Positions 23,182 through 31,293 of a stretch of DNA of 64,000 nucleotides are shown one piece after another. The notes under the pieces were generated by a model. The model saw only the letters and a list, made by a program, of their open reading frames with translations. It made no database searches and was not told the origin of the DNA. Position 1 is the first letter of the stretch. Every line of letters begins with the position of its first letter. The stretch is from positions 372,001 to 436,000 of the forward strand of contig NZ_JASC01000013.1 of the NCBI RefSeq assembly GCF_000622365.1. Reading direction: 5' to 3'. Both the position numbers and the translations under genes were made by a program. This DNA is from Sulfitobacter noctilucae (GTDB lineage Bacteria; Pseudomonadota; Alphaproteobacteria; Rhodobacterales; Rhodobacteraceae).

Positions 23182-23766
23182 ATGATGATTGGATACGCAC
23201 GCACTTCAACACTGGAACAGAAGGCGTCCATAGAGGCGCAGAGAGAGGCTCTGAGGGCCATCGGCTGTGAACGTCTGTATGATGAACAAATTTCATCCGT
23301 GGCCACCAGAGAGGCTCTCTTGGCCGCTATGGACTACGCACGGGACGGGGACACCATCATCGTGACCAAGCTGGATCGACTAGCCAGATCGGTACGCCAT
23401 TTGGGAGAGATTGTGGACGAACTGGAAGGCAAGAACGTTGACCTTCGCATTCTTGATCTTGGCTTGGACACATCCAACGCGACGGGAAAGCTGATGCTAA
23501 ACGTCTTGGGGTCAGTAGCCCAGTTTGAGCGTGAGATGATGCTTGAGCGCCAACGGGAAGGCATCGCCAAGGCAAAGGAAGCTGGGCGATATAAAGGCCG
23601 GAAGCCCACAGCGAGGATGCAAGTAGGCGAAATCAGAGGGTTACTTGCTCAGGGATTGACCAAAAGGGCAGTAGCGGCCCAGTTGGGCTTGTCAGAAAGG
23701 TCTATCTACAGAGTGGCAAATGGAAAAGGCACACCACATTGTGTCTCTCTAAGAATCAACCACTAG
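23182..23766 (+). CDS. serine recombinase (resolvase/invertase family)
   Basis: The 194-residue protein has a catalytic Ser9 in YARTST, the conserved LDRLARSVRHL segment near residue 70, the long E-helix region (ATGKLMLNVLGSVAQFEREM) and a C-terminal helix-turn-helix (GLTKRAVAAQLGLSERSIYRV). That is complete TnpR/Pin architecture. The start is placed at the ATG-ATG pair after CGGAGAA; an upstream ATG at 23158 would add eight residues. It would resolve or invert DNA at local sites. No transposase partner is nearby, so it is an isolated recombinase inside the island. Confidence 0.9.
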   Translation: MMIGYARTSTLEQKASIEAQREALRAIGCERLYDEQISSVATREALLAAMDYARDGDTIIVTKLDRLARSVRHLGEIVDELEGKNVDLRILDLGLDTSNATGKLMLNVLGSVAQFEREMMLERQREGIAKAKEAGRYKGRKPTARMQVGEIRGLLAQGLTKRAVAAQLGLSERSIYRVANGKGTPHCVSLRINH

Positions 23767-24258
23767 ATATAGAAGAAGGTGCAAATTACCTACCTCAGCA
23801 AAGTGGTGGAGTGGGTGGTTTCCCAAGCAAGCCCCATCTGGAAACTCTAGAAGCTTACAATGAGGGCTAGCGTGTTCGGTGAGCCCCGCCAAGCAGGCAA
23901 TAAGGACAACTTTCGGGAACTAAGTCGGAGAATGGTTGTATCCTGATGCATCAAGGACAGGGTTTGGGAGGCCATACATGTGTCCAATTCATTAACCAAA
24001 AAGGAAAGAGACTTGGGGGTCCGACTTCGCACTGCCTCAGGCACTACATGAGAGACCGCCTTATGTAGTTGAATACCTTGATAATATGATTGATCAAATT
24101 TTAGGGTGGAAACCTGTCGGGGATGTGGTTGTTAACTATGGGCAGGCTGTTCAGGGCAACATTCTTCGCTTGGCAGGTCAATTGTTATATGAAATCAATA
24201 TCGGGCAGCATCCGCTTGTATCGTCAGTTTGAGCTTACTCCCCCTTTGGAGAATCCCC
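23767..24258. other. about 490 bp without a recognisable gene
   Basis: A+T-rich DNA between the recombinase and the RTX/DUF4214 gene. A TTGAT-N10-ATCAA inverted repeat at 24079-24098 may be regulatory, but nothing else supports it. No coding region with a start signal was found. Confidence 0.3.
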
Positions 24259-25839
24259 ATGCCAAGTTTAAGTATTACTTTCGAAGATCAATTCGATAGA
24301 CATCAATCGAAATTCTCTAGGGTATCAGCGGATCCCAATGGTGATGCAAATTTTGATTATTCAGCAGCTGGCATCGAAGAATATATGAGGGACGGTTGGC
24401 AGCAATGGTTCGACTTGATGCCAAACGTCCTGTTCGCAGCCGAAGCCGAAATCGATATCCTGGTTGTATACGAGCCCAACGGTGGCTCCAGTGTTGCTTT
24501 CATTGACGTGCCAACAACCGAAGGCTCCTCTAACGGAGGACCACGCTATACTGTGGTTTCCAATGAACTGGTAACTGGCATTGATAGTAATATGGATGAA
24601 TATGATGCCGTCATCTCGGTGGGCCCGGATTTGGGCACTCGTTATGGCGGCATCTCAGGCGTAATGGCACACGAATTTGGGCATGCGTTGGGATTCATCA
24701 CTTTTGGCGAAACTCTCTTTGATGAGCTGAGTTCAGATGGGCTTTTCTACGGTGAAAATGCTTCAGCGGTGCACGGTGCACCAGTTCCCCTACAAGGAGG
24801 CTCTTCACATGTAGCTTCTCCAGCGGTATCGATCATGGGTGGAAACTCCACTGTTGTTTCGGAACTCGATATTGCTTTTCTTGAAGATCTTGGACTGTTT
24901 AGAAATGGTGTTGTGACCAATTTTGATGACCGTCTTGAAGGTACAAATTTTGCTGACACGATAAGCGCGCTTGGCGGAAGTGATGTTATTTTTGGTGATG
25001 GCGGAAACGATCTTCTTTCAGGTGGCCGAGGTGACGATTTGGTTCTTGGCGGATCTGGAGCCGACACTGCTGTTCTGTCCGGAATGCAGACATCATACTC
25101 TTTGCAATTTTCCGCAGACAAAACCATTATTATAGACCGACGTCCTTCACAGGATGGGGCGGATACTCTTGTAGACGTCGAGTATCTACAGTTTGCAGAC
25201 GGAACTTTCGACATCGACATTCGGTCAGGAGCGACCGGACTTTCTGCTAGCGACTTTGCGGCGATTGTTGAGCTCTACATTGCCTATTTTGATCGTGCTC
25301 CAGCGTCCAAAGGATTGCTATATTGGGGAACACGCCTTGACGATGGAATGACCCTTCCAGAGATCGCAAACAGCTTCTTTGTACAGCCAGAAACCCAAAA
25401 AACCTATGAGGCTTTCCTGAATGACGATGGCAGCCTGAACAATACCGAAGCCTTTGTATCTGCCGTCTTCAACAATGTCCTTGGGCGTGATCCATCTGGC
25501 CCCTACTGGGAGAATGAACTCAACATCAACCCTGATATCACACCAGCCATCTTCATACTTGCAGTGCTCAACGGCGCTAAGGCTGAATCAGGCGGTGCCG
25601 CAGACCGAGACTATCTCTCAAGCAAGACGGACATCGGCGTCTACTTCTCGGCAATCAAGGGCTTGTCAGACTATGACGATACAGTTGCTGTAATGAACAT
25701 CTTTGATGGGAGCGTTGCCAGTGTGAATGCTGCTGTGTCTGCAATTGACCAAATTCATGCGGACGCTTTGGACCCTATCAACGGAGCATTTCTGATGCCT
25801 TTGGTTGGCGTGATAGATGATCCCTTTGCTGTAGCCTAA
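24259..25839 (+). CDS. secreted RTX / DUF4214 protein with metallopeptidase-like N-terminus
   Basis: The 526-residue protein has HEFGH at residues 138-142, a zinc-peptidase HExxH followed by xxG. The position of the usual third ligand is Thr148, not His. Residues about 240-275 hold glycine/aspartate RTX nonapeptides (GDGGNDLLSGG, GGSGADTAVL), which bind calcium. A DUF4214 domain follows (AIVELYIAYFDRAPASKGLLYW). There is no N-terminal signal peptide, so type I secretion through an ABC exporter is inferred. The ATG at 24259 has GGAGA upstream. The low-GC codon use compared with its surroundings fits acquired cargo. No exporter genes are adjacent. Confidence 0.8.
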   Translation: MPSLSITFEDQFDRHQSKFSRVSADPNGDANFDYSAAGIEEYMRDGWQQWFDLMPNVLFAAEAEIDILVVYEPNGGSSVAFIDVPTTEGSSNGGPRYTVVSNELVTGIDSNMDEYDAVISVGPDLGTRYGGISGVMAHEFGHALGFITFGETLFDELSSDGLFYGENASAVHGAPVPLQGGSSHVASPAVSIMGGNSTVVSELDIAFLEDLGLFRNGVVTNFDDRLEGTNFADTISALGGSDVIFGDGGNDLLSGGRGDDLVLGGSGADTAVLSGMQTSYSLQFSADKTIIIDRRPSQDGADTLVDVEYLQFADGTFDIDIRSGATGLSASDFAAIVELYIAYFDRAPASKGLLYWGTRLDDGMTLPEIANSFFVQPETQKTYEAFLNDDGSLNNTEAFVSAVFNNVLGRDPSGPYWENELNINPDITPAIFILAVLNGAKAESGGAADRDYLSSKTDIGVYFSAIKGLSDYDDTVAVMNIFDGSVASVNAAVSAIDQIHADALDPINGAFLMPLVGVIDDPFAVA

Positions 25840-25935
25840 ATTGCAGACCATTTTACTTGAACGTCGCAGGGTACTGATTGCGTTTCTCGACAAGCCGGGG
25901 GCGAGAGCGTTCAACAGTGTCAACCATTCAAAAAT

Positions 25936-25956
25936 GGGTCCACAATCGGGTCCACA
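25936..25956 (+). repeat. paired GGGTCCACA motif, right end of island
   Basis: GGGTCCACA occurs at 25936-25944 and 25948-25956, with the same 12-base period and orientation as the pair at the left end. It lies about 60 bases inside the right attachment repeat, a distance equal to that at the left end. It is probably an integrase arm site. Confidence 0.7.
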
Positions 25957-26015
25957 TTGACAATTTACATTCTTCTAACCTATTGATATTAATAGCACAG
26001 TTATAAGTACTTGCA

Positions 26016-26031
26016 CCTCTCCTGGGCACCA
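26016..26031 (+). repeat. attachment site copy (right end of island)
   Basis: CCTCTCCTGGGCACCA repeats the tRNA-Leu 3' end exactly and in the same orientation. Flanking bases differ immediately on both sides, so the match marks the recombination core. Confidence 0.85.
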
Positions 26032-26626
26032 AATTCTCCCTAATAGGTGAATAAACTCCGCCAAGAAGATAGTTTTCCGGCTGCGAATCGCAGTTCGTGG
26101 GTTGCGTGTGTCGAACTTTGCAAGCGAAGAGTGGGACGTCGTTACACCCTACTTCCTATCGCAGTTCAGCGACGGGAAACTGACCTTCCTAAAGAAGGTC
26201 TACGCGGTGGCGAAGACCAAGACGCCTCTAGTCTCCCAGCGGCCTGCTTTAATCATTTTTCTGTTCTGCTTCATACCCGATTGGCGACAACGTACCATAA
26301 CCCCATCAGTACATCGTGCTCCCTTATTCCGAACCCGATCTCTTTGATTTCAAAATCACCAAGCACAGCATCTAGACTTAGCGGCGTCCCATCCGAGTTG
26401 CGCCGCCCCTCCGCACACTTTCCCCAAATGAATTTTCCGTGAGCGTCAGACTAGACATCCAGCGACACATGCTTGTTCCTCAATAATTTTATTGAACTAT
26501 GACGCTACGTTAGCCAACTCTCTGATTTGCTGGAATTGACTTCCCACCGCCATCCGCTGTTCACTCACCACATCAATAGGGGCTGCGATCAAAGACAGGC
26601 CCGCAATCACCTTGGGAGGAAGAACA
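26032..26626. other. about 595 bp without a recognisable gene
   Basis: This region lies between the right attachment site and the TAXI binding protein. Open frames such as 26102-26347 have no start signal and no recognisable motif. It must contain the promoter region of the downstream selenocysteine operon, but I could not pick a convincing promoter. Confidence 0.3.
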
Positions 26627-27787
26627 ATGCGTATTTTCACGTTAACAGCTGCGGCATGTCTCGCGGCAAGTCCGATTCTGGCACAAGAGGTCTCTTTGCC
26701 GGATCAGGTCACCTGGACCGCCTATGGCACCGGATCAGCGGGCTACAACCAGTCTGTCGCGATTGGTGCGGCTTTGCAGGAGGCAAGTGGCGTCAACCTG
26801 CGGGTTCTGCCTGGCAAGAATGACATTGCCCGCACGGAACCTGTCCGTCAGGGCAAGGTGCAATTTTCCGCAAATGGCGTTGGCGGTTCGTTCATGGCGC
26901 AAGAAGGCGTGTTCCAGTTCGGTGCCGAGAACTGGGGTCCACAGCCGGTGCGCGTGCTTTCTGCCAACAACGGCGGCACCGTGGGTCTGTCCTTGGCAGT
27001 CGCGGCGGAAGCCTGCGAAAAAGCGGGCAAGCCCGCGTGCGAAGGCTTTGAATATGCCGACCTGAAAGGCATGCGCGTTGCCTTTGTCAAAGGTGCGCCG
27101 GCGCTGAACGTCAACAACGAAGCCTATCTCGCCTATGGCGGCCTGACATGGGACGATGTCGAGGTCGTCGAATTCGGCGGCTTTGGTGACAGCTGGGCAG
27201 GCATGATCGACGGCAGCGTGGACGCGGCGTTTGCCTCCACCAACTCCGGTCGCGCTTATGAAGCGGCGTCCAGCCCGCGCGGAGTCTACTGGCCTCCGAT
27301 CGACGCGAACAACGCCGAAGGTCTTGAGCGGATGCAAGCTGTGGCACCTTTCTTCACTCCGATGGTTGCCAAGGTCGGTGCCACGATTGACGGCACAGAC
27401 GGTTCCCCGACTGCCGGTTACGCCTACCCGGTTCTGATGAGCTATGCCGATCAGGACGAAGAGCTGACCTACAACATGACCAAGGCGATGCATGTCTACT
27501 TTGACAGCTACAAAGACAACGCGCCGGGCATCAACGGTTGGGCGCTCGACAAGCAGAACTTCCAGTGGGTTGCGCCCTATCACGAAGGTGCGGTGCGCTA
27601 TTACAAGGAAATCGGCTCCTGGAGCGACGAAGATCAGGCGCATAACGACAATCTGGTCGCCCGTCAGGCTGCACTGATGGCCGCCTGGGAAGAGCTGAAG
27701 GCAGAAGGCCCCGACAACTGGGCAGAAGCATGGGACGCCAAGCGTCGCGAAGCCCTTGAAGCTGGCGGTTTTGACGTCGTTTTCTAA
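26627..27787 (+). CDS. TAXI-family TRAP transporter solute-binding protein
   Basis: The 386-residue protein starts with a signal peptide (cleavage after ASPILAQ, about residue 20). It has the TAXI binding-protein pattern: YGTGSAGYNQSVAIGAAL early on, then KNDIARTEPVRQGKVQFSAN and a long GMIDGSVDAAFAS segment. The start is fixed by GGGAGGAAG 4-5 bases upstream. TAXI proteins feed a single fused 4TM/12TM permease, which is the next gene. The ligand is unknown for this subgroup. It is the first gene of a run that continues into selA, selB and tRNA-Sec. Confidence 0.9.
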   Translation: MRIFTLTAAACLAASPILAQEVSLPDQVTWTAYGTGSAGYNQSVAIGAALQEASGVNLRVLPGKNDIARTEPVRQGKVQFSANGVGGSFMAQEGVFQFGAENWGPQPVRVLSANNGGTVGLSLAVAAEACEKAGKPACEGFEYADLKGMRVAFVKGAPALNVNNEAYLAYGGLTWDDVEVVEFGGFGDSWAGMIDGSVDAAFASTNSGRAYEAASSPRGVYWPPIDANNAEGLERMQAVAPFFTPMVAKVGATIDGTDGSPTAGYAYPVLMSYADQDEELTYNMTKAMHVYFDSYKDNAPGINGWALDKQNFQWVAPYHEGAVRYYKEIGSWSDEDQAHNDNLVARQAALMAAWEELKAEGPDNWAEAWDAKRREALEAGGFDVVF

Positions 27788-27875
27788 ACGAAACGCAAGA
27801 TATAGCGGGTGGGCCCTCGGGCCTGCCTGAACCCTTTCGCCTGACTTCGGTCGGGTCAATTGCATTGAGAATGAC

Positions 27876-29876
27876 ATGACAGAGCAAGACAGCGCAAAAG
27901 ACCGCGGCAGCTCAGCCCTTGAGGCAGAGCGGATGGTGGAACGGATGACATTCAGCGGCGCTGCGCGTTGGGTGATCATCGTATTCACGCTCATTGCAAT
28001 CGGCTTTGCCATCAACCAGCTCTTCAATCTGCGGCTGGGCGGGTATTCTTTGCTCGAAGGCATGTATTTATATGTATTGGCTGCCCTCTTTCTTAGCCTC
28101 ACATTTATCACCTTTCGCGCCTGGGGTCCGCCCTCGTCAAAGGTGCCTTGGTACGACTGGCTGTTGGCGCTCGCCACGCTGGTTGTGGCCGGATATTTCG
28201 TTGTCACCGCGGGGGCGAGCCTTGACGGTGGCTGGGAATACGCGCCACCGGACAATGCAATTTGGGCCTCTATCGCGCTTTATGTGCTGATTCTCGAAGG
28301 CACGCGGCGGGCCGGTGGTCTGGTTCTGTTCGCTATCGTGTTTGTCTTTTCGCTCTATCCGACTTTCGCCGAACATGTGCCGGATCCGCTCAATGGTTTC
28401 ACACAGCCCTTTACCGATGTGATTCCCTTCTTCATGATCTCGTCAGAGGCTTCCTTTGGCATCCCGATGAAAGCCTTCGGTAATCTGGTCATCGGCTTCA
28501 TTCTGTTCGGTGCGGTCCTACAGTTCACCGGTGGTGGCAAATTCTTCAACAACCTCGCCATGTCTCTTGTCGGAGGCTATCGCGGCGGTGCGGCCAAAGT
28601 ATCGATCTTTGCGTCGGGTTTCATGGGGTCGATGTCCGGTTCTGTCATTTCGAACGTGCTCACCACTGGTGCGGTCTCTATCCCCGCAATGAAAAAGACC
28701 GGTTTCTCGTCACGCTATGCAGCTGCGACCGAGGCCTGTGCATCGACAGGTGGCGTTCTGATGCCGCCGATCATGGGGGCTACGGCCTTTGTGATCGCCT
28801 CATGGCTCAGCCGTCCCTACGTCGAAATTATGCTCGCTGCGGCGATCCCTTCCCTGCTCTACTTCTTCGGACTTTTTGTTCAGGTCGATTCTTACTCCGC
28901 ACGGCGCGGCCTCAAGGGCCTGCCCAAAGCGGATCGTCCGGCCGTCCTGCAAACACTGCGCGAAGGCTGGCTATACATCGCGGTCTTCGGCTTGTTGATC
29001 TTTCTGATGGTTGCCTTCCGCTGGGAGACGACAGCCCCCTTCTATGCCGTGGCGCTATTGCTGGTGGTGAACCAGTTCAACCGCAATGACCGCGTGTCCT
29101 GGGACGGATTTCTGAACATCATCGTCTCGGTCGGGCGCACCCTGTCTGAACTGGTCGCCGTCCTGCTGGGCATCGGTATGATCGTCGGTGCGTTTCAGGC
29201 AACGGGCCTGACCGGACCACTCGCCAATGAACTGGTGTTCATGGCGGGCAACTCTGTTCCAATGCTTTTGCTGATGGGTGCTGTGACCTCCTTCATCTTT
29301 GGCATGGGGATGACGGTGACCGCGTGTTACATCTTCCTCGCCGTGGTTCTGGCACCGGCATTGGTGCAGGCGGGATTGAACGAGCTCGCTGTGCACCTCT
29401 TCATCCTTTACTGGGGCATGGTCAGCTTTATCACGCCACCCGTGGCACTGGGCGCTTTTGCCGCGGCGTCGATGGCGGGGGCCAATGCGTTCAAAACAGG
29501 GTTCGAGGCGATGCGCCTTGGTGGCGTGATCTACTTCGTGCCGTTCTTCTTCGTGCTGAACCCTGCGTTGATCGGTCAAGGACCTGCGCTTGAAGTCATC
29601 ACTGTGCTAATATGCGCCTTGATCGGCGTATGGTTCATTTCTTCCGCGCTGCAAGGCTACGTCAGCTTTGTCGGCCCGCTTCATACAGGCCCCGTTACTC
29701 TGGTCATGCGTTTTGTGCTGTTCTTTGCCGGGCTTCTGATCGCGGCGCCGGCGGGCGGTGTGGCGGGACTAAGCCATCTGGCGCTGACCTTGGCTGGCTT
29801 CGTGATCGCGATGCTGCCGATGGCAGTGGCGTGGCGGGCGGGCCAGCTTGAGAAGACAGGCGCGGTCCAAGCCTGA
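27876..29876 (+). CDS. TRAP transporter fused permease (4TM/12TM, TAXI partner)
   Basis: A 666-residue, highly hydrophobic protein fusing the small and large TRAP permease modules, as usual for TAXI systems. The large-subunit signatures GSMSGSVISNVLTTGAVSIP and AATEACASTGGVLMPPIMG lie in the middle, and MVSFITPPVALGAFAAASMA lies late in the chain. It imports the solute captured by the preceding binding protein using an ion gradient. selA begins 25 bases after its stop, and an 8-bp hairpin (29859-29866 with 29877-29884) spans the stop codon. Confidence 0.93.
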   Translation: MTEQDSAKDRGSSALEAERMVERMTFSGAARWVIIVFTLIAIGFAINQLFNLRLGGYSLLEGMYLYVLAALFLSLTFITFRAWGPPSSKVPWYDWLLALATLVVAGYFVVTAGASLDGGWEYAPPDNAIWASIALYVLILEGTRRAGGLVLFAIVFVFSLYPTFAEHVPDPLNGFTQPFTDVIPFFMISSEASFGIPMKAFGNLVIGFILFGAVLQFTGGGKFFNNLAMSLVGGYRGGAAKVSIFASGFMGSMSGSVISNVLTTGAVSIPAMKKTGFSSRYAAATEACASTGGVLMPPIMGATAFVIASWLSRPYVEIMLAAAIPSLLYFFGLFVQVDSYSARRGLKGLPKADRPAVLQTLREGWLYIAVFGLLIFLMVAFRWETTAPFYAVALLLVVNQFNRNDRVSWDGFLNIIVSVGRTLSELVAVLLGIGMIVGAFQATGLTGPLANELVFMAGNSVPMLLLMGAVTSFIFGMGMTVTACYIFLAVVLAPALVQAGLNELAVHLFILYWGMVSFITPPVALGAFAAASMAGANAFKTGFEAMRLGGVIYFVPFFFVLNPALIGQGPALEVITVLICALIGVWFISSALQGYVSFVGPLHTGPVTLVMRFVLFFAGLLIAAPAGGVAGLSHLALTLAGFVIAMLPMAVAWRAGQLEKTGAVQA

Positions 29877-29884
29877 ACCGCGCC
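29859..29884 (+). repeat. hairpin spanning the TRAP permease stop codon
   Basis: GGCGCGGT (29859-29866) pairs perfectly with ACCGCGCC (29877-29884) around a 10-base loop. No T-run follows, so full termination is unlikely; it could attenuate or stabilise the transcript entering selA. Confidence 0.45.
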
Positions 29885-29901
29885 ATTGGGGTTGATAACA
29901 C

Positions 29902-31293
29902 ATGGCCAACATCCTCAGGGATTTGCCGCAAATCCAGTCTCTGCTGGAACGGCCTGCGATTGCGCAGATTGCAGGCCGGTTTTCGCGTGATGAGGCGACC
30001 GATGCGTTGCGGCGCATCACGGCCCGTTTGCGGTCCGAATCATTGGCCGCGAAACGCGACAGTCTGCCCAACTTTGACAGTGACGCCTTTGCGCAAGATC
30101 TGGTTCGAGAGATTGAAACGGCCCGCAAGCCATCCTTGCGGCCCGTCATCAACGCCACCGGCATCCTGATCCATACCAACCTGGGCCGCGCCCGGCTGGC
30201 CCCCTCTGCCCTGGACGCGATGCAGAACATCGGTGGCGGCCCCTCAAATCTGGAACTGACACTGGAGACCGGCAAACGCGGCTCGCGACATGATCATGTC
30301 GAAAGACAGATTTGTGATCTGACCGGTGCCGAAGCAGCGGTGGTCGTCAACAATTGTGCCGCTGCCGTTTTGCTGGCGCTAATGGCCACAGCAAACGGGC
30401 GCAGCGTGGTGGCATCGCGTGGTGAGTTGATCGAGATCGGCGGTGCCTTTCGCCTGCCCGACGTGATTGCGCAAAGCGGCGCGACCCTGCGCGAAGTGGG
30501 TGCCACCAACAAGACCCGGATCAGCGACTACGAGGCTGCGATTGACGCAGACACCGCTGTTCTCCTGAAAAGCCATACCAGCAATTTCCGCATCATCGGC
30601 TTTACCGCCGCGGCGGACCGGCGCGATCTGGCAAAGCTGTCTGCAGAGAGACAGGTGATCCTAATGGAAGACCTTGGCAGCGGTGTTTTGATTGACCTGT
30701 CTCCTTTCGGACTAGGCGATGAACCTGTTGTCGCGGACATCCTGAAAACCGGGGTCGATCTGGTCATGTTCTCCGGTGATAAACTGCTTGGCGGGCCGCA
30801 GGCGGGCATTCTGGCCGGGCGCAAGGACATCATCGCCAGACTGAAATCGCATCCCCTGATGCGGGCAGTGCGCATCGACAAGCTATCGCTTGCAGCTCTG
30901 GAAGCGACACTACGTTTGTATACTGCACCACATGACCCTCTGGTCGACGTTCCTGTATTGCGGATGCTGGCAGAGCCGGCAGCGCAGGTGCTACACCGTG
31001 CTGAACGCCTCCGCGACAGCTTGCTCGGGATCGGCGTCGCGGATGTCGACGTGCAGCCCTGTGCCGCCTTTGTCGGCGCAGGATCCTTGCCGTTGCAGGA
31101 TCTGGAAAGTCACGCTGTGACCATCCGGCTGCCGGACCATTCCGCCGATAATCTCTGCACAGCGCTGCGCGAACATGAGACCCCGATCATTGGCAGGATC
31201 GAAAAGGACCGCGTGATGCTGGACATGCGTACCGTAGACGAGGATGAGCTGCCGATTATCGAGCGCGCATTTTCACTGCTCTTGAGCCAATGA
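29902..31293 (+). CDS. selA: L-seryl-tRNA(Sec) selenium transferase
   Basis: The 463-residue PLP enzyme converts Ser-tRNA(Sec) to Sec-tRNA(Sec) using selenophosphate. The family's INATGILIHTNLGRARL segment is near residue 90 and the PLP lysine is Lys294 in FSGDKLLGGPQAG. Length matches bacterial SelA. Its stop overlaps the selB start by four bases (ATGA). The selenophosphate synthetase gene selD is not in the window and must be elsewhere if the pathway works. Confidence 0.97.
   Translation: MANILRDLPQIQSLLERPAIAQIAGRFSRDEATDALRRITARLRSESLAAKRDSLPNFDSDAFAQDLVREIETARKPSLRPVINATGILIHTNLGRARLAPSALDAMQNIGGGPSNLELTLETGKRGSRHDHVERQICDLTGAEAAVVVNNCAAAVLLALMATANGRSVVASRGELIEIGGAFRLPDVIAQSGATLREVGATNKTRISDYEAAIDADTAVLLKSHTSNFRIIGFTAAADRRDLAKLSAERQVILMEDLGSGVLIDLSPFGLGDEPVVADILKTGVDLVMFSGDKLLGGPQAGILAGRKDIIARLKSHPLMRAVRIDKLSLAALEATLRLYTAPHDPLVDVPVLRMLAEPAAQVLHRAERLRDSLLGIGVADVDVQPCAAFVGAGSLPLQDLESHAVTIRLPDHSADNLCTALREHETPIIGRIEKDRVMLDMRTVDEDELPIIERAFSLLLSQ

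Larger units (their letters stand above)
8938..26031. mobile_element. integrated genomic island at tRNA-Leu(CAG)
   Basis: A 16-bp perfect direct repeat of the tRNA 3' end occurs at 8938-8953 and again at 26016-26031. The two copies bracket about 17 kb that starts with a tyrosine-integrase gene reading away from the tRNA, the classic layout of a tRNA-integrated element. Paired GGGTCCACA motifs lie just inside both ends. The integrase is broken by a frameshift and a stop, so the island is probably immobile unless helped in trans. The flanks (9-12.5 kb and 22.3-26 kb) are richer in A+T and decayed fragments than the 12.6-22.3 kb metabolic core, which suggests a mosaic built by several insertions. 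Confidence 0.85.

Noticed and set aside
23847..24044. A 65-codon minus-strand frame between the serine recombinase and the RTX gene
   Set aside because: No ribosome binding site, no motif and no homology I recognise.
26735..28255. A 506-codon open frame on the minus strand opposite the TAXI binding protein and permease
   Set aside because: It lies wholly over well-recognised genes with clear signal peptide and TRAP motifs on the other strand, has no family-like motifs, and reflects GC-rich codon bias.
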